This document shows, in pieces, positions 24,320-33,329 of a DNA stretch of 64,000 bases; within the stretch, counting starts at the first letter, position 1, and each line of letters begins with the position of its first letter. Made by a program: the position numbers and the translations under genes. This DNA is from an uncultured Oscillospiraceae bacterium (lineage in GTDB: Bacteria > Bacillota > Clostridia > Oscillospirales > Oscillospiraceae): assembly GCA_910587285.1 (NCBI GenBank), contig CAJULM010000003.1:52901-116900 (forward strand), read 5' to 3'. Under the pieces are notes generated by a model that worked only from the letters and a program-made list of their open reading frames with translations, was not told where the DNA came from and made no database searches.

Positions 24320-24537
24320 ACGCTTTACAGAGGGGTGTCGTGATACTATGCAAAATTCGTCCGCCGGAGCGGGATAAATTTAGCTGAAATATACAATCCT
24401 GGATGGGATGAATGTCCATCATTTTTCCCAATTTTGGGTACTATAAATATGGTCATATCAGGCCACACCGATGCGCGCAGGTGTTGGACCCCAAATACAC
24501 TCAATTTTTTGAGTCGCTGAAATGAATAGGAGGAGCC
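24320..24537 (+). promoter_or_regulatory. Regulatory region upstream of arcA
   Basis: No gene. It holds a perfect 16-bp palindrome, ACTCAATTTTTTGAGT (24499-24514), 24 bases before the arcA ATG, a CCCAATTTTGGG near-dyad with TATAAAT just after it, and ATGCAAAATTCG (24348-24359), similar to sites near argR. Which element is the promoter is not clear by eye. Confidence 0.4.
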
Positions 24538-25770
24538 ATGAAAGGTATTAATGTCAGAAGCGAGATCAACCCGCTGAAAAAGGTGCTGCTGCACCGCCCC
24601 GGTAAAGAGCTGCTGAACCTTACCCCAGATACGCTGGGAGAGCTTTTGTTTGACGACATTCCCTTCCTCAAGGTTGCTCAGGAGGAGCATGACGCCTTTG
24701 CTCAGATTCTGCGCGATAACGGCACCGAGGTGGTCTACCTGGAGGATTTGATGACCGATGTGCTCAGTCTGAATCCCAAGCTGGTGGAGCCCTTCCTGCG
24801 CCAGTGGCTGTTTGAGGGCAATATCAAGACCCGCCGCTGGCAGGATAAGTGCCTGGAATACCTCACCAGCCATTTCCAGGGCAAGGCGCTGGTGGAGAAG
24901 ACCATGGAGGGCATCACCCTGAAGGAGATGGGCGACGCGGCCCGGGCTTACTCCCTCCAGGACCTGGTGGCTCCGCCTGACGACCTGGTGGTCCACCCCA
25001 TGCCCAACCTGTATTTCACCCGTGATCCCTTTGCCAGCGTGGGCACCGGCGTGTTCCTCCACAAGATGTACTCCATCACCCGCTGCCGCGAGACCATCTA
25101 CGCCGACTATATCTTCAAGTATCATCCCGACTTTGAGGGCATGGTTACCCGCTACTACGACCGGGACCTCCACGCCAACATCGAGGGCGGCGACGTACTC
25201 AATCTCACCGAGGACACCCTGGCCATCGGCATCTCCCAGCGCACCTGCCCCGACGCCATCGAGGCGGCGGCCCGCAACCTGTTTACCGACCCCGAGGCCA
25301 AAATCCGCACGGTGCTGGCCTTTGACATTCCCAAGAGCCGCGCCTTTATGCATCTGGATACCGTATTTACCCAGATCGACGTGGATAAGTACACCGTCCA
25401 TCCCGCCATCCTGGGCCCGCTCACCGTGTACGAGATTACTCCCGGACAGGACGACCCCGCCGACCTGCACATCAAGCGGGTGGACTCCGACCTCAAGAGC
25501 ATCCTGGAGAAGTATACCGGCGTGGAAAATGTGCAGCTGATCTACTGCGGCGGCGACGACCTCATCGCGGCGGCCCGCGAGCAGTGGAACGACGGCTCCA
25601 ACACCCTGTGCATCGCTCCCGGCAAGATCGTGGTGTATCAGCGCAACGATGTGTCCAACGCCATTCTCCGCGACGCTGGCCTCACCGTGCTGGAAATGCC
25701 CTCCGCTGAACTTTCTCGCGGCCGCGGCGGTCCCCGGTGTATGTCCATGCCCCTGATCCGGGCAGAATAA
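24538..25770 (+). CDS. arcA: Arginine deiminase
   Basis: First enzyme of the arginine deiminase pathway: L-arginine + H2O to citrulline + NH3. 410 aa, the standard length. Features include the N-terminal EINPLKKVLLHRPG, FTRDPFA, the HLDTVFT segment and the nucleophilic Cys401 in GGPRCMSMPL at the C-terminus. RBS AGGAGG immediately precedes ATG 24538. Followed by argF/arcB, arcC and a transporter, the complete fermentative operon that yields one ATP per arginine. Confidence 0.97.
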   Translation: MKGINVRSEINPLKKVLLHRPGKELLNLTPDTLGELLFDDIPFLKVAQEEHDAFAQILRDNGTEVVYLEDLMTDVLSLNPKLVEPFLRQWLFEGNIKTRRWQDKCLEYLTSHFQGKALVEKTMEGITLKEMGDAARAYSLQDLVAPPDDLVVHPMPNLYFTRDPFASVGTGVFLHKMYSITRCRETIYADYIFKYHPDFEGMVTRYYDRDLHANIEGGDVLNLTEDTLAIGISQRTCPDAIEAAARNLFTDPEAKIRTVLAFDIPKSRAFMHLDTVFTQIDVDKYTVHPAILGPLTVYEITPGQDDPADLHIKRVDSDLKSILEKYTGVENVQLIYCGGDDLIAAAREQWNDGSNTLCIAPGKIVVYQRNDVSNAILRDAGLTVLEMPSAELSRGRGGPRCMSMPLIRAE

Positions 25771-25815
25771 GCCAGAGCCCCACCAATCTCAACTGAATTT
25801 TAGGAGGAATTTACA

Positions 25816-26808
25816 ATGGCTATCAACATTCGCGGCCGCAGCTTTTTGACCCTGCTGGACTTCACCCCTGCTGAGATCAACTATATGCTGGACCTATCCG
25901 CCGAATTCAAGCGCATGAAGAACAACGGCGTGGAGCACAAGTGGCTCACCGGCAAGCAGGTGGTGCTGCTGTTTGAAAAGACCTCTACCCGTACCCGCTG
26001 CGCCTTCGAGGTGGGCGCCCGCGATCTGGGCATGGGCTGCACCTTCCTGGACCCCGCCTCCTCTCAGATGGGCAAGAAGGAGTCCCTGGCGGACACCGCC
26101 AAGGTGCTGGGCCGTATGTACGACGGCATTGAGTACCGTGGCTTCAAGCAGTCCGTGGTGGAGGACCTGGCTCGTTACTCCGGCGTGCCCGTGTGGAACG
26201 GCCTGACCGACGCCTTCCATCCCACCCAGATGCTGGCCGACATCCTCACCGTCAAAGAGGAGTTCGGCGATGTGCGCGGTCGCAAGCTCACCTTCTTCGG
26301 CGATGCCCGCAACAACGTGGCCAACTCCCTGATGGTGGTGTGCGCCAAGCTGGGTATGCGCTTCTGCGCCTGTGGGCCCAAGGAGCTGATGCCCGCCGCC
26401 GACCTGGTGGAGAAGTGCAAGGCCATCGCCGCCGAGACCGGCGCGGAGATCGAGCTCACCGACGACGTGAAGCAGGGCGCGAAGGACTGCGACGTGCTGT
26501 ACACCGACATCTGGGTCTCCATGGGCGAGCCCGCCGAGCTTTGGGAGAAGCGCATCAAGCTGCTTCTGCCCTATCAGGTGAACAAGGACGTGATGGCTAT
26601 GGCTAAGCCCACCGCCATTTTCCTGCACTGTCTGCCCTCCTTCCACGACCGGGACACCACCACCGGCGAGGAAATTTTCCAGAAGTTTGGTCTGCCCGCC
26701 ATGGAAGTCACCGACGACGTATTCCTGGGCAAGCAGGCCCGCCAGTTCGATGAGGCAGAGAACCGTATGCACACCATCAAGGCTGTGATGTACGCCACTC
26801 TGAAGTAA
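25816..26808 (+). CDS. arcB: Ornithine carbamoyltransferase, catabolic context
   Basis: Phosphorolyses citrulline to ornithine + carbamoyl phosphate in this pathway (reversible). Carbamoyl-phosphate loop EKTSTRTRCAFE, ornithine-binding FLHCLPSFHD, DAFHPTQMLADILT; 330 aa. Position between arcA and arcC supports the catabolic role; by sequence alone it could equally be called argF. RBS AGGAGG, ATG 25816. Confidence 0.96.
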   Translation: MAINIRGRSFLTLLDFTPAEINYMLDLSAEFKRMKNNGVEHKWLTGKQVVLLFEKTSTRTRCAFEVGARDLGMGCTFLDPASSQMGKKESLADTAKVLGRMYDGIEYRGFKQSVVEDLARYSGVPVWNGLTDAFHPTQMLADILTVKEEFGDVRGRKLTFFGDARNNVANSLMVVCAKLGMRFCACGPKELMPAADLVEKCKAIAAETGAEIELTDDVKQGAKDCDVLYTDIWVSMGEPAELWEKRIKLLLPYQVNKDVMAMAKPTAIFLHCLPSFHDRDTTTGEEIFQKFGLPAMEVTDDVFLGKQARQFDEAENRMHTIKAVMYATLK

Positions 26809-26812
26809 GACG

Positions 26813-27751
26813 ATGGGGAAGCGGATTGTAGTGGCCCTGGGCGGAAACGCCCTGGGCAATTCCCCCGAGGAGCAGCTGAAGCTGGTGAAGGGCACCGCCA
26901 AGCCCATCGTGGACCTGGTGGAGAAGGGCTATGACGTCATCATCGGCCACGGCAACGGTCCCCAGGTGGGTATGATTAACCTGGCCATGGAGTTTTCCGC
27001 CAACAAGGGCGGGGATACCCCGTATATGCCTTTCCCCGAGTGCGGGGCCATGACGCAGGGCTATATCGGCTATCATCTCCAGCAGGCCATCCAGGACGAG
27101 CTGAGAGCCCGGGGCATCCACAAGGCCTGCGCGACTGTGGTGACTCAGGTGGTGGTGGACGAGGCCGACCCCGGCTTCCAAAAGCCCACCAAGCCCGTGG
27201 GCAGCTTCTATACCAAGGAGGAGGCCGATGCCATCGCGGCGGAGAAGGGCTTCACTTTCGTGGAGGACGCGGGCCGGGGCTACCGCCGGGTGGTGCCCTC
27301 TCCCATCCCCAAGCGCATCGTGGAGATCGACGTGGTGGAGCAGTTGGTGTCCGCCGGCAACATTGTCATCACAGTGGGCGGCGGCGGCATCCCCGTGGTG
27401 GAGACGGACGCGGGCCTGAAGGGCGTGGCCGCCGTCATTGATAAGGACCGCGCCAGCGCTCTGCTGGCAAAGGATGTGAAGGCCGACCAGCTCATCATCC
27501 TCACCGCAGTGGATCGGGTATGCGTCAATTTCAACAAGCCTGACCAGCGGGAGCTGCCCTCCATGACTCTGGCTGAGGCGGAGGAGTATATCAAGCAAGG
27601 CCAGTTCGCCCCCGGCAGTATGCTGCCCAAGGTGCAGTCCTGCATGGAATTTGTGGAGAACAGCACAAACGGAGGCACCGCCCTGATCACCTCACTGACG
27701 CGGGCGGCGGAGGCGCTGGACGGAAAAACGGGAACGGTGGTTGAAAAGTAA
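26813..27751 (+). CDS. arcC: Carbamate kinase
   Basis: Makes ATP from carbamoyl phosphate and ADP, the energy-yielding step. ALGGNALG at the N-terminus, GHGNGPQVG, VTVGGGGIPVV and the STNGGTALIT C-terminal signature; 312 aa, standard. It starts 4 bases after arcB, with only weak RBS sequence, so it probably depends on translational coupling. Confidence 0.97.
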   Translation: MGKRIVVALGGNALGNSPEEQLKLVKGTAKPIVDLVEKGYDVIIGHGNGPQVGMINLAMEFSANKGGDTPYMPFPECGAMTQGYIGYHLQQAIQDELRARGIHKACATVVTQVVVDEADPGFQKPTKPVGSFYTKEEADAIAAEKGFTFVEDAGRGYRRVVPSPIPKRIVEIDVVEQLVSAGNIVITVGGGGIPVVETDAGLKGVAAVIDKDRASALLAKDVKADQLIILTAVDRVCVNFNKPDQRELPSMTLAEAEEYIKQGQFAPGSMLPKVQSCMEFVENSTNGGTALITSLTRAAEALDGKTGTVVEK

Positions 27752-27787
27752 GAGAAAACGACTATAATATAAGAAGGAGAGATTGTC

Positions 27788-29254
27788 ATGGCAGAGAAGA
27801 AAAAGAGACGCTCGTTAAATACCTTCCTGATTTTGCTGGCCGTCCTGCTGGTGGTGTCCATTGTCACCTGGATCGCCAATGGGCAGACCTACACCGGCTT
27901 CGACGAGGAGACCGGCGAGGCAGTGGAGATGGTGGTGGAGGGCGCGTCCGTCAGCGACATCCTGATGGCCCCCATTGCCGGCTGGCATGACGCCGGCGAC
28001 GTAATTGGCTTCGTGTTCTGCCTGGGCATTTTCCTGTCCATCCTGAACGCCACCGGCGCGCTGGAGACCGGCATTCATGTGCTGGTGAAAAAGCTCAAGG
28101 GCAAGGAACTGGTGTTGGTCTGGATTCTGATGTTCCTGTTCTCCATCGGCGGCACCACCTACGGCATGGGCGAGGAGACCGTGGGCTTCTATATTCTGCT
28201 GGCGGCTACTATGGTGGCGGCGGGCTTCGATCCCCTGGTGGGCGCGGCCACCGTTCTGCTGGGCGCCGGCACCGGTGTGTTGGGTTCCACCATTAACCCC
28301 TTCGCCACTGGCGCCGCTGTGTCAGCGGCGGTTGACAGCGGAGTCGATGTCAAAATGGGCACTGTGTACGTGTTGGCCGTCATCCTGTGGATAGGCACCT
28401 TTATCCTCTCCGGCCTGTTCGTTACCGCCTACGCCAAAAAGGTGAAGTCCGGCAAGGGCTCCATCTTCACCAGCGAGCAGATCAAGGAGTGCACCGAGGC
28501 CTACGGCACCTCTACTGAAATTGACGACAACGTGCGTCTCACCGGCAAGCAGACCGCCGTGCTGATCGTGTTTGCCCTGTCCTTCGTGGTGCAAATCCTG
28601 GGCTTTATCCCCTGGGAGGATCTGAATGAGGGCGTGTTCAACTTCTTTGGCTTCTCCGCTTTCCTGACGGGCAATCCCTTCGGTTGGTGGTGGTTCGATG
28701 ACGCGGCCACTTGGTTCCTGCTGATGGGCTTCGTCATGGGCCTTATTGGTTTGGACGATAAGAAAAAGTTTATGCCCTGCGTGATCAACGGCTTCACCGA
28801 CATGATCTCCGTCAACCTTGTCATCGCCCTGGCCCGTGCCACCACCGTGATCATGGCCACCACCGGCCTGGGCACCTGGCTGGTGGAGGCGTCCATCACC
28901 GCGCTGACTGCCTCCGGCCTGCCCGCTCCGATTTTCGGCTTCCTGGATTATCTGCTCCATGTGGGTCTGAGCTTCCTGGTGCCGTCCTCCTCCGGTCTGG
29001 CCAGTTTGTCCGCGCCCATCGTCTCCCCCATTGTGGCCGGCATGGGCTGGTCCGTGGAGACCTCCATTATGATCAACGTGGCCGCCAACGGCTTCGTGAA
29101 CCTGTTTACCCCCACCTGCGGCTTCATCATGGGCGGTCTGGCTTTGGCTCGGATTCCCTGGGATACCTGGGTGAAGTGGTCTGCTAAGCTTCTGGCCGTC
29201 ATCGCGGCGTTCTCCGCTGTGGTGCTCACCGTGGCCATGCTGGTTCTGAGCTAA
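27788..29254 (+). CDS. YfcC-family transporter, probable arginine/ornithine exchanger
   Basis: Integral membrane protein (488 aa, about 11-12 helices) of the YfcC/DcuC-like group: IAGWHDAGDVIGFVFCLGIF, GGTTYGMGEETVGFY, GSTINPFATGAA, PSSSGLASLSAPIVSPI. Members next to arcABC act as arginine/ornithine antiporters in place of ArcD, and that is inferred here from position. RBS AAGGAGAG. Last gene of the arc operon. Confidence 0.85.
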   Translation: MAEKKKRRSLNTFLILLAVLLVVSIVTWIANGQTYTGFDEETGEAVEMVVEGASVSDILMAPIAGWHDAGDVIGFVFCLGIFLSILNATGALETGIHVLVKKLKGKELVLVWILMFLFSIGGTTYGMGEETVGFYILLAATMVAAGFDPLVGAATVLLGAGTGVLGSTINPFATGAAVSAAVDSGVDVKMGTVYVLAVILWIGTFILSGLFVTAYAKKVKSGKGSIFTSEQIKECTEAYGTSTEIDDNVRLTGKQTAVLIVFALSFVVQILGFIPWEDLNEGVFNFFGFSAFLTGNPFGWWWFDDAATWFLLMGFVMGLIGLDDKKKFMPCVINGFTDMISVNLVIALARATTVIMATTGLGTWLVEASITALTASGLPAPIFGFLDYLLHVGLSFLVPSSSGLASLSAPIVSPIVAGMGWSVETSIMINVAANGFVNLFTPTCGFIMGGLALARIPWDTWVKWSAKLLAVIAAFSAVVLTVAMLVLS

Positions 29255-29290
29255 TTTGTTCAATTCGCAAGTTTTATCCTCCCAATCATA

Positions 29291-29336
29291 GGAAAAGCCG
29301 GCCGTATGTGCCTGTCACATACGGCCGGGCTTTCCT
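29291..29336 (+). terminator. Hairpin ending the arc operon
   Basis: Arms GGAAAAGCCGGCCGTATGTG and its near-complement; ends TTTCCTGTT, a weak T tract. Confidence 0.65.
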
Positions 29337-29378
29337 GTTCCTGCGGGAACAAACAGAGAAAGGCTGAAGGTGATCCAT

Positions 29379-30680
29379 TTGAACCGACCTGCGGCGATGC
29401 AGGACAATCTGTCCGCCTCCAACGATCCGGCCGCGATCTGCTCCTTTGACTATGAGGCCATCCAGGCGCCCACTAAACCGTTGATTCACCAATCCGCCCG
29501 TTTTATCTATATCAAACGGGGCAGGGGAACCATTGAGGTGGGCGGGGTGAGCTACGATATTGTGCCCAATATGCTGGTGGCTGTCACTCCATGGACGATT
29601 ACGGAGATTACGAAGGTGGAGCAGACCCTGCAGCTGATCCTCATTGTCTACGACTACCAGTACATCAACTCCATGCTCAAGGGAGTGCCGGGGATGGAGG
29701 AGGACAGCTCAGAGCTTCTGCGGTTTCTCTCCATGGAGCCAGTGGCTTATCTGGACTCGGTGCAGGCGGAATATGTGGACAATCTGGCGGAACAGCTCAA
29801 GGCGGAGCTGGGGGTGGAATCCACCCGGGTGAGCCCGCCCCCGGACAGGCCCATGGCCCAGCTCTATGTCACCAATAAGCTGGTGGAGCTGATGATTATG
29901 TATCGGCGGTACGTTATGGCCGTCCGGGGAGAGAAGGACTATGAAAAGGGGATTGCCGCAGAGAATTCCATCCTCAGCTATATCTATGCCCACTCTGCCG
30001 AGCGGCTGACATTGGCCAGCGTGGCGGGCGCGTTCTTCATTTCGGAATCCACCCTGTCAAAACGCATCGCCGATACCACCGGCACCACGTTTTCTAAGCT
30101 GGTGTCCGGCATCCGCATTGAAAAGGCCTCGGATTATTTGATTTATACCGACCTGACCCTGGATGCGATCGCAACGCTTACCGGGTTTGTAGATGCCTCT
30201 CATCTATCGAAACATTTTGTAGCCCAGGTGGGGGTGCCTCCCGTCAAGTTCAGAAAAATTTATGGGAAATCCAAAACCAAGTTCAATCGCACGAACAAAA
30301 ACGTGGCCTATGAGGTTACGGACTATATTTATAAAAATTATACCACCGAAAAGCTGACGGCCAGCCAGGTGGCGTCTAAGTTTGGAGTGTCTGTGGCCGA
30401 GATGAATCGGCTGATGCTGTACCACTCCGACATGAATTTTGAGACGCTGCTCAACTTTGTGCGGGTCAACCGGGCCTGCGAACTGCTGGCCTCCACGGAA
30501 TACTATGTCATCGACGTGGCCTTTGAGGTGGGTTACAATAATATTAAGACCTTTAACACCAACTTTTTGAAGTTCAAAGGTATGACGCCCACGGAATTTC
30601 GCAGCCGTATCACCTTTCAAAAGGCGGATAGGAGCGAGGCGGAGCGGACTGGAAGGCGGGGGCCGGACGGCGGAAAGTGA
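29379..30680 (+). CDS. AraC-family regulator with two tandem HTH modules
   Basis: Transcription regulator. N-terminal cupin-like sensor (to about residue 110; FIYIKRGRGTIEVGG), a helical linker, then a first AraC DNA-binding module at about 196-295 (ERLTLASVAGAFFISESTLS, DAIATLTGFVDASHLSKHF) and a second at about 309-410 (EKLTASQVASKFGVSVAEM, IDVAFEVGYNNIKTFNTNF). Most AraC proteins have one. TTG 29379 is preferred because GAAGGTGAT is well placed; GTG 29370 is the alternative. It lies just after the arc operon, so control of arginine use is plausible. Confidence 0.85.
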   Translation: MNRPAAMQDNLSASNDPAAICSFDYEAIQAPTKPLIHQSARFIYIKRGRGTIEVGGVSYDIVPNMLVAVTPWTITEITKVEQTLQLILIVYDYQYINSMLKGVPGMEEDSSELLRFLSMEPVAYLDSVQAEYVDNLAEQLKAELGVESTRVSPPPDRPMAQLYVTNKLVELMIMYRRYVMAVRGEKDYEKGIAAENSILSYIYAHSAERLTLASVAGAFFISESTLSKRIADTTGTTFSKLVSGIRIEKASDYLIYTDLTLDAIATLTGFVDASHLSKHFVAQVGVPPVKFRKIYGKSKTKFNRTNKNVAYEVTDYIYKNYTTEKLTASQVASKFGVSVAEMNRLMLYHSDMNFETLLNFVRVNRACELLASTEYYVIDVAFEVGYNNIKTFNTNFLKFKGMTPTEFRSRITFQKADRSEAERTGRRGPDGGK

Positions 30681-30700
30681 CGTAAAAATATGCGGAAAAT

Positions 30701-30741
30701 ATGCAAAACGTATTGCATGAAAGGCCGAGAGGGTGTATACT
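30701..30741 (+). promoter_or_regulatory. argR promoter with overlapping 18-bp dyad
   Basis: TTGCAT (30713-30718) and TATACT (30736-30741) with 17-bp spacing. ATGCAA-N6-TTGCAT (30701-30718), an 18-bp dyad the length of an ARG box, covers the -35. A second near-dyad, TGCAAAAATTTGCA, lies at 30826-30839, 125 bp before argR. Confidence 0.5.
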
Positions 30742-30963
30742 GGCAACGCTTTTTCGGTACAGGACCTGCTCTGGAGCGATGGAGAACACAGTTACGGTAG
30801 GGCGGGATGATATGCCGAAAGTCCATGCAAAAATTTGCAATAATATACAAGAAAAACCGTGAGAAAGGAATAGCGGGCAGTGTCTTCGCTGCATATAATA
30901 GTTGTTATTTGCAGGGTCTGCGCTCCTTTCATACGACAACTGAGAAGGATTGGAAGGACGCTC

Positions 30964-31434
30964 ATGAAGAAGAATCGGCAGAAGCTGATTCTGGAACTGA
31001 TTTCCAGACAGCCGGTGGAAACACAACAGCAGCTCCAGGAGCTTTTAGAGGAGAATGGGGTTCACTGTACCCAGGCCACGCTCTCCCGGGATTTGCACGC
31101 GCTTGGACTGGTGAAACAGATGGAGCCCAATGGGCGCATCCACTATGGTGTAAATCCGTTGTCCGTGGAGGACAATGATTTGAAGCGCCTGATGAATATC
31201 ACAAGAATGGCGGCCATTTCGGCGGAGGCGGCGCAGAATATCATTGTGATCAAGACTCTGCCCGGCTTGGCCAATGCGGTGGGGTCTTATGTGGATAAGC
31301 TGGAGCAGCGCGGCTTTGTGGGGAGCTTGGCTGGCAATGACACAATTTTGCTGGTCATGAAAGATAATGAGACAGCGGACGAATTGCTTCGCACCATCCA
31401 GGAGTTACTGGATGGGAAGCACGCGCTGCCATAA
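30964..31434 (+). CDS. argR: Arginine repressor ArgR
   Basis: Arginine-responsive hexameric regulator (156 aa). Winged HTH in residues 1-70 (KLILELISRQPVETQQQL, TQATLSRDLHALGLVK) and C-terminal arginine-binding/oligomerisation domain with LPGLANAVGSYVD and GSLAGNDTILLV, the GT/ND arginine-binding motif. ATG 30964 follows GGAAGGA. Immediately upstream of argS; it probably regulates itself and the arc genes. Confidence 0.96.
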   Translation: MKKNRQKLILELISRQPVETQQQLQELLEENGVHCTQATLSRDLHALGLVKQMEPNGRIHYGVNPLSVEDNDLKRLMNITRMAAISAEAAQNIIVIKTLPGLANAVGSYVDKLEQRGFVGSLAGNDTILLVMKDNETADELLRTIQELLDGKHALP

Positions 31435-31450
31435 CGGAGGACATAATGCC

Positions 31451-33109
31451 ATGAATGATTTTGAACAGAAAATTTTCCAGGCTGTGAAGCAGGCCGTCCA
31501 GGAGGTTTACGGGCTGGAGGCGGAGGACAATGTGCTGACGGTGGAGGTGCCCCGGGACACCAAGCTGGGAGACTACGCCACTGGGGCGGCCATGAAGCTG
31601 GCCAAGGCCCTGCACAAGAGTCCCATGGACATTGCTGCGCCTTTGGCGGAAAAGCTCCAGGAGCTTTTGCCGGAGGCGGAGTCCGTCACCGTGGCCCGGC
31701 CCGGCTTCATCAACTTCAAGCTGAAAAGCGGCGCGCTGTCCGCCCTGATCAACCAGGTGCTGGACGCTGGGGACAGCTTCGGCGAGAATAACTCCGGCGA
31801 GGGTGTGCACATCCTCGTGGAGTGGGTGTCCGCCAACCCCACTGGAGATCTGCACTGTGGCCACGCCCGCGGCGCGGCCTGGGGCGACGCCATCTGCCGC
31901 CTGCTGGAAAAGAGCGGCTATGACGTGCTGCGGGAGTTCTATGTGAACGACGCCGGAAACCAGATCGTCATGCTGGGCGAGTCCCTGATCTCCCGGTATT
32001 TCGAGTGCTTTGGCAAGGAGTACCCCCTCCCCGACAACGGCTACCACGCCGACGATGTGAAGCAGATCGCCCACGATATCGCCAAGCAGGACGGCGACAA
32101 GTGGCTGACCGCCGACCCCAAGGAGCGGCTGGAGTACTTCATGCTGGAGGGCAAGACCCGGGAGCTGAAAAAGATTGAGAAGGATCTGGAGCTTTACCGG
32201 GTGCATATGCAGTCCTGGATCCACGAGACCTACTTCTACGAGAACAACATGGAGCGGATTAACGCCTGCCTCAAGAAGATGGACGAGATGGGCCTGCTCT
32301 ATGAGCAGGACGGCGCGCTCTGGCTCAAGACCACCAACTACGGCGACGAGAAGGACCGCGTGCTGCGCAAGAGCGACGGCACCCTGTCCTACCTCACCCC
32401 GGACATTGCCAACCACGTCTACAAGATGGAGCGGGGCTACCCCACGATGGTGGATCTGTGGGGGGCGGACCACCACTCCTACGTCACCCGGATGCAGGCC
32501 GCCCTCACCGCCCTGGGCTATCCCAAGGGAACGCTGTCGGTGGATCTGATCCAGATGGTGCGGATGGTGGAGGACGGCGTGGAGGTCAAGATGTCCAAGC
32601 GGACCGGCAACGCCATCACCCTGCGTGATCTGTGCGAGGATGTGGGCGTGGACGCCGCCCGGTGGTTCTTTGTGTCCAAGGACATCTCCTCCCAGATGGA
32701 CTTCGACATGAAGCAGGCCGCCGCCAAGGACAACGACAATCCGGTGTATTATGCCCAGTACGCTTACTCCCGGATGTGCTCCATCCTAAAGAAGGAGGAC
32801 ATTCCCGACTTCCACCGGGAGGACAGCTATGACGGCCTCACCGATGAGAAGGAGCTGCTGTTGCTGAAGATGATGGGCGAGTTCCCCGGCCTGGTGGCCA
32901 AGGCCGCCCGGATGCGCAAGCCCAACATTGTGGCGGACTATATCCTGTCGCTGGTGAAGCTGTACCACAGCTATTACAACAGCACCCGGGTAAACAACCC
33001 GGAGGACCCCGAGCTGACCAACCAGCGTCTGGGGCTGGTGAAGGCACTCCAGGTGACCCTGCGCAACGCACTGGAGCTGCTGGGCGTGACCGCGCCGGAG
33101 TCCATGTAA
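31451..33109 (+). CDS. argS: Arginyl-tRNA synthetase
   Basis: Class I synthetase charging tRNA-Arg (552 aa). HIGH-type motif HCGH in SANPTGDLHCGHARGA, KMSKRTGN, and an N-terminal Add-1 domain (residues 1-100) that contacts the tRNA elbow. RBS GGAGG, ATG 31451, 16 bases after argR, so the two are probably one transcript. The tRNA-Arg(CCG) gene follows 51 bases downstream. Confidence 0.97.
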   Translation: MNDFEQKIFQAVKQAVQEVYGLEAEDNVLTVEVPRDTKLGDYATGAAMKLAKALHKSPMDIAAPLAEKLQELLPEAESVTVARPGFINFKLKSGALSALINQVLDAGDSFGENNSGEGVHILVEWVSANPTGDLHCGHARGAAWGDAICRLLEKSGYDVLREFYVNDAGNQIVMLGESLISRYFECFGKEYPLPDNGYHADDVKQIAHDIAKQDGDKWLTADPKERLEYFMLEGKTRELKKIEKDLELYRVHMQSWIHETYFYENNMERINACLKKMDEMGLLYEQDGALWLKTTNYGDEKDRVLRKSDGTLSYLTPDIANHVYKMERGYPTMVDLWGADHHSYVTRMQAALTALGYPKGTLSVDLIQMVRMVEDGVEVKMSKRTGNAITLRDLCEDVGVDAARWFFVSKDISSQMDFDMKQAAAKDNDNPVYYAQYAYSRMCSILKKEDIPDFHREDSYDGLTDEKELLLLKMMGEFPGLVAKAARMRKPNIVADYILSLVKLYHSYYNSTRVNNPEDPELTNQRLGLVKALQVTLRNALELLGVTAPESM

Positions 33110-33160
33110 GCTGAGATGGAATATTCAAGGGGGCCCGATAGCGGTCGGGTCCCCTGATAC

Positions 33161-33237
33161 GCGCCCGTAGTTCAATTGGATAGAGCGTCAGATTCCGGTT
33201 CTGAATGTTGGGGGTTCGAGTCCCTTCGGGCGTACCA
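33161..33237 (+). tRNA. tRNA-Arg, anticodon CCG, CCA encoded
   Basis: Full cloverleaf: acceptor GCGCCCG/CGGGCGT (G-U at the first pair), D-arm TTCAATTGGATAGA, anticodon stem TCAGA/TCTGA with loop TTCCGGT (CCG), T-arm GGGGGTTCGAGTCCC, then ACCA. Confidence 0.95.
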
Positions 33238-33247
33238 AAGTAAAAAT

Positions 33248-33329
33248 ACCCGCAAATCGTTGCAAAATGACGGTTTGCGGGTATTTTTTGCGCGTCTCTC
33301 GTGTTTGGCTCAAGGCAAACAAATGCAAG
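33248..33329 (+). repeat. Intergenic repeat, copy A (starts with a terminator hairpin)
   Basis: Hairpin ACCCGCAAA...TTTGCGGGT followed by TTTTTT (33248-33289) acts as terminator of argS/tRNA-Arg. About 82 bases match copy B at 38949-39030 (about 65 identical by manual alignment), including the loop GTTGCAA-ATGACGG and a tail past the terminator. Confidence 0.8.

Noticed and set aside
24499..24514. FNR/CRP-type box before arcA
   Set aside because: The palindrome is perfect but ACTCAA/TTGAGT does not match TTGAT-N4-ATCAA; left as an unassigned dyad.
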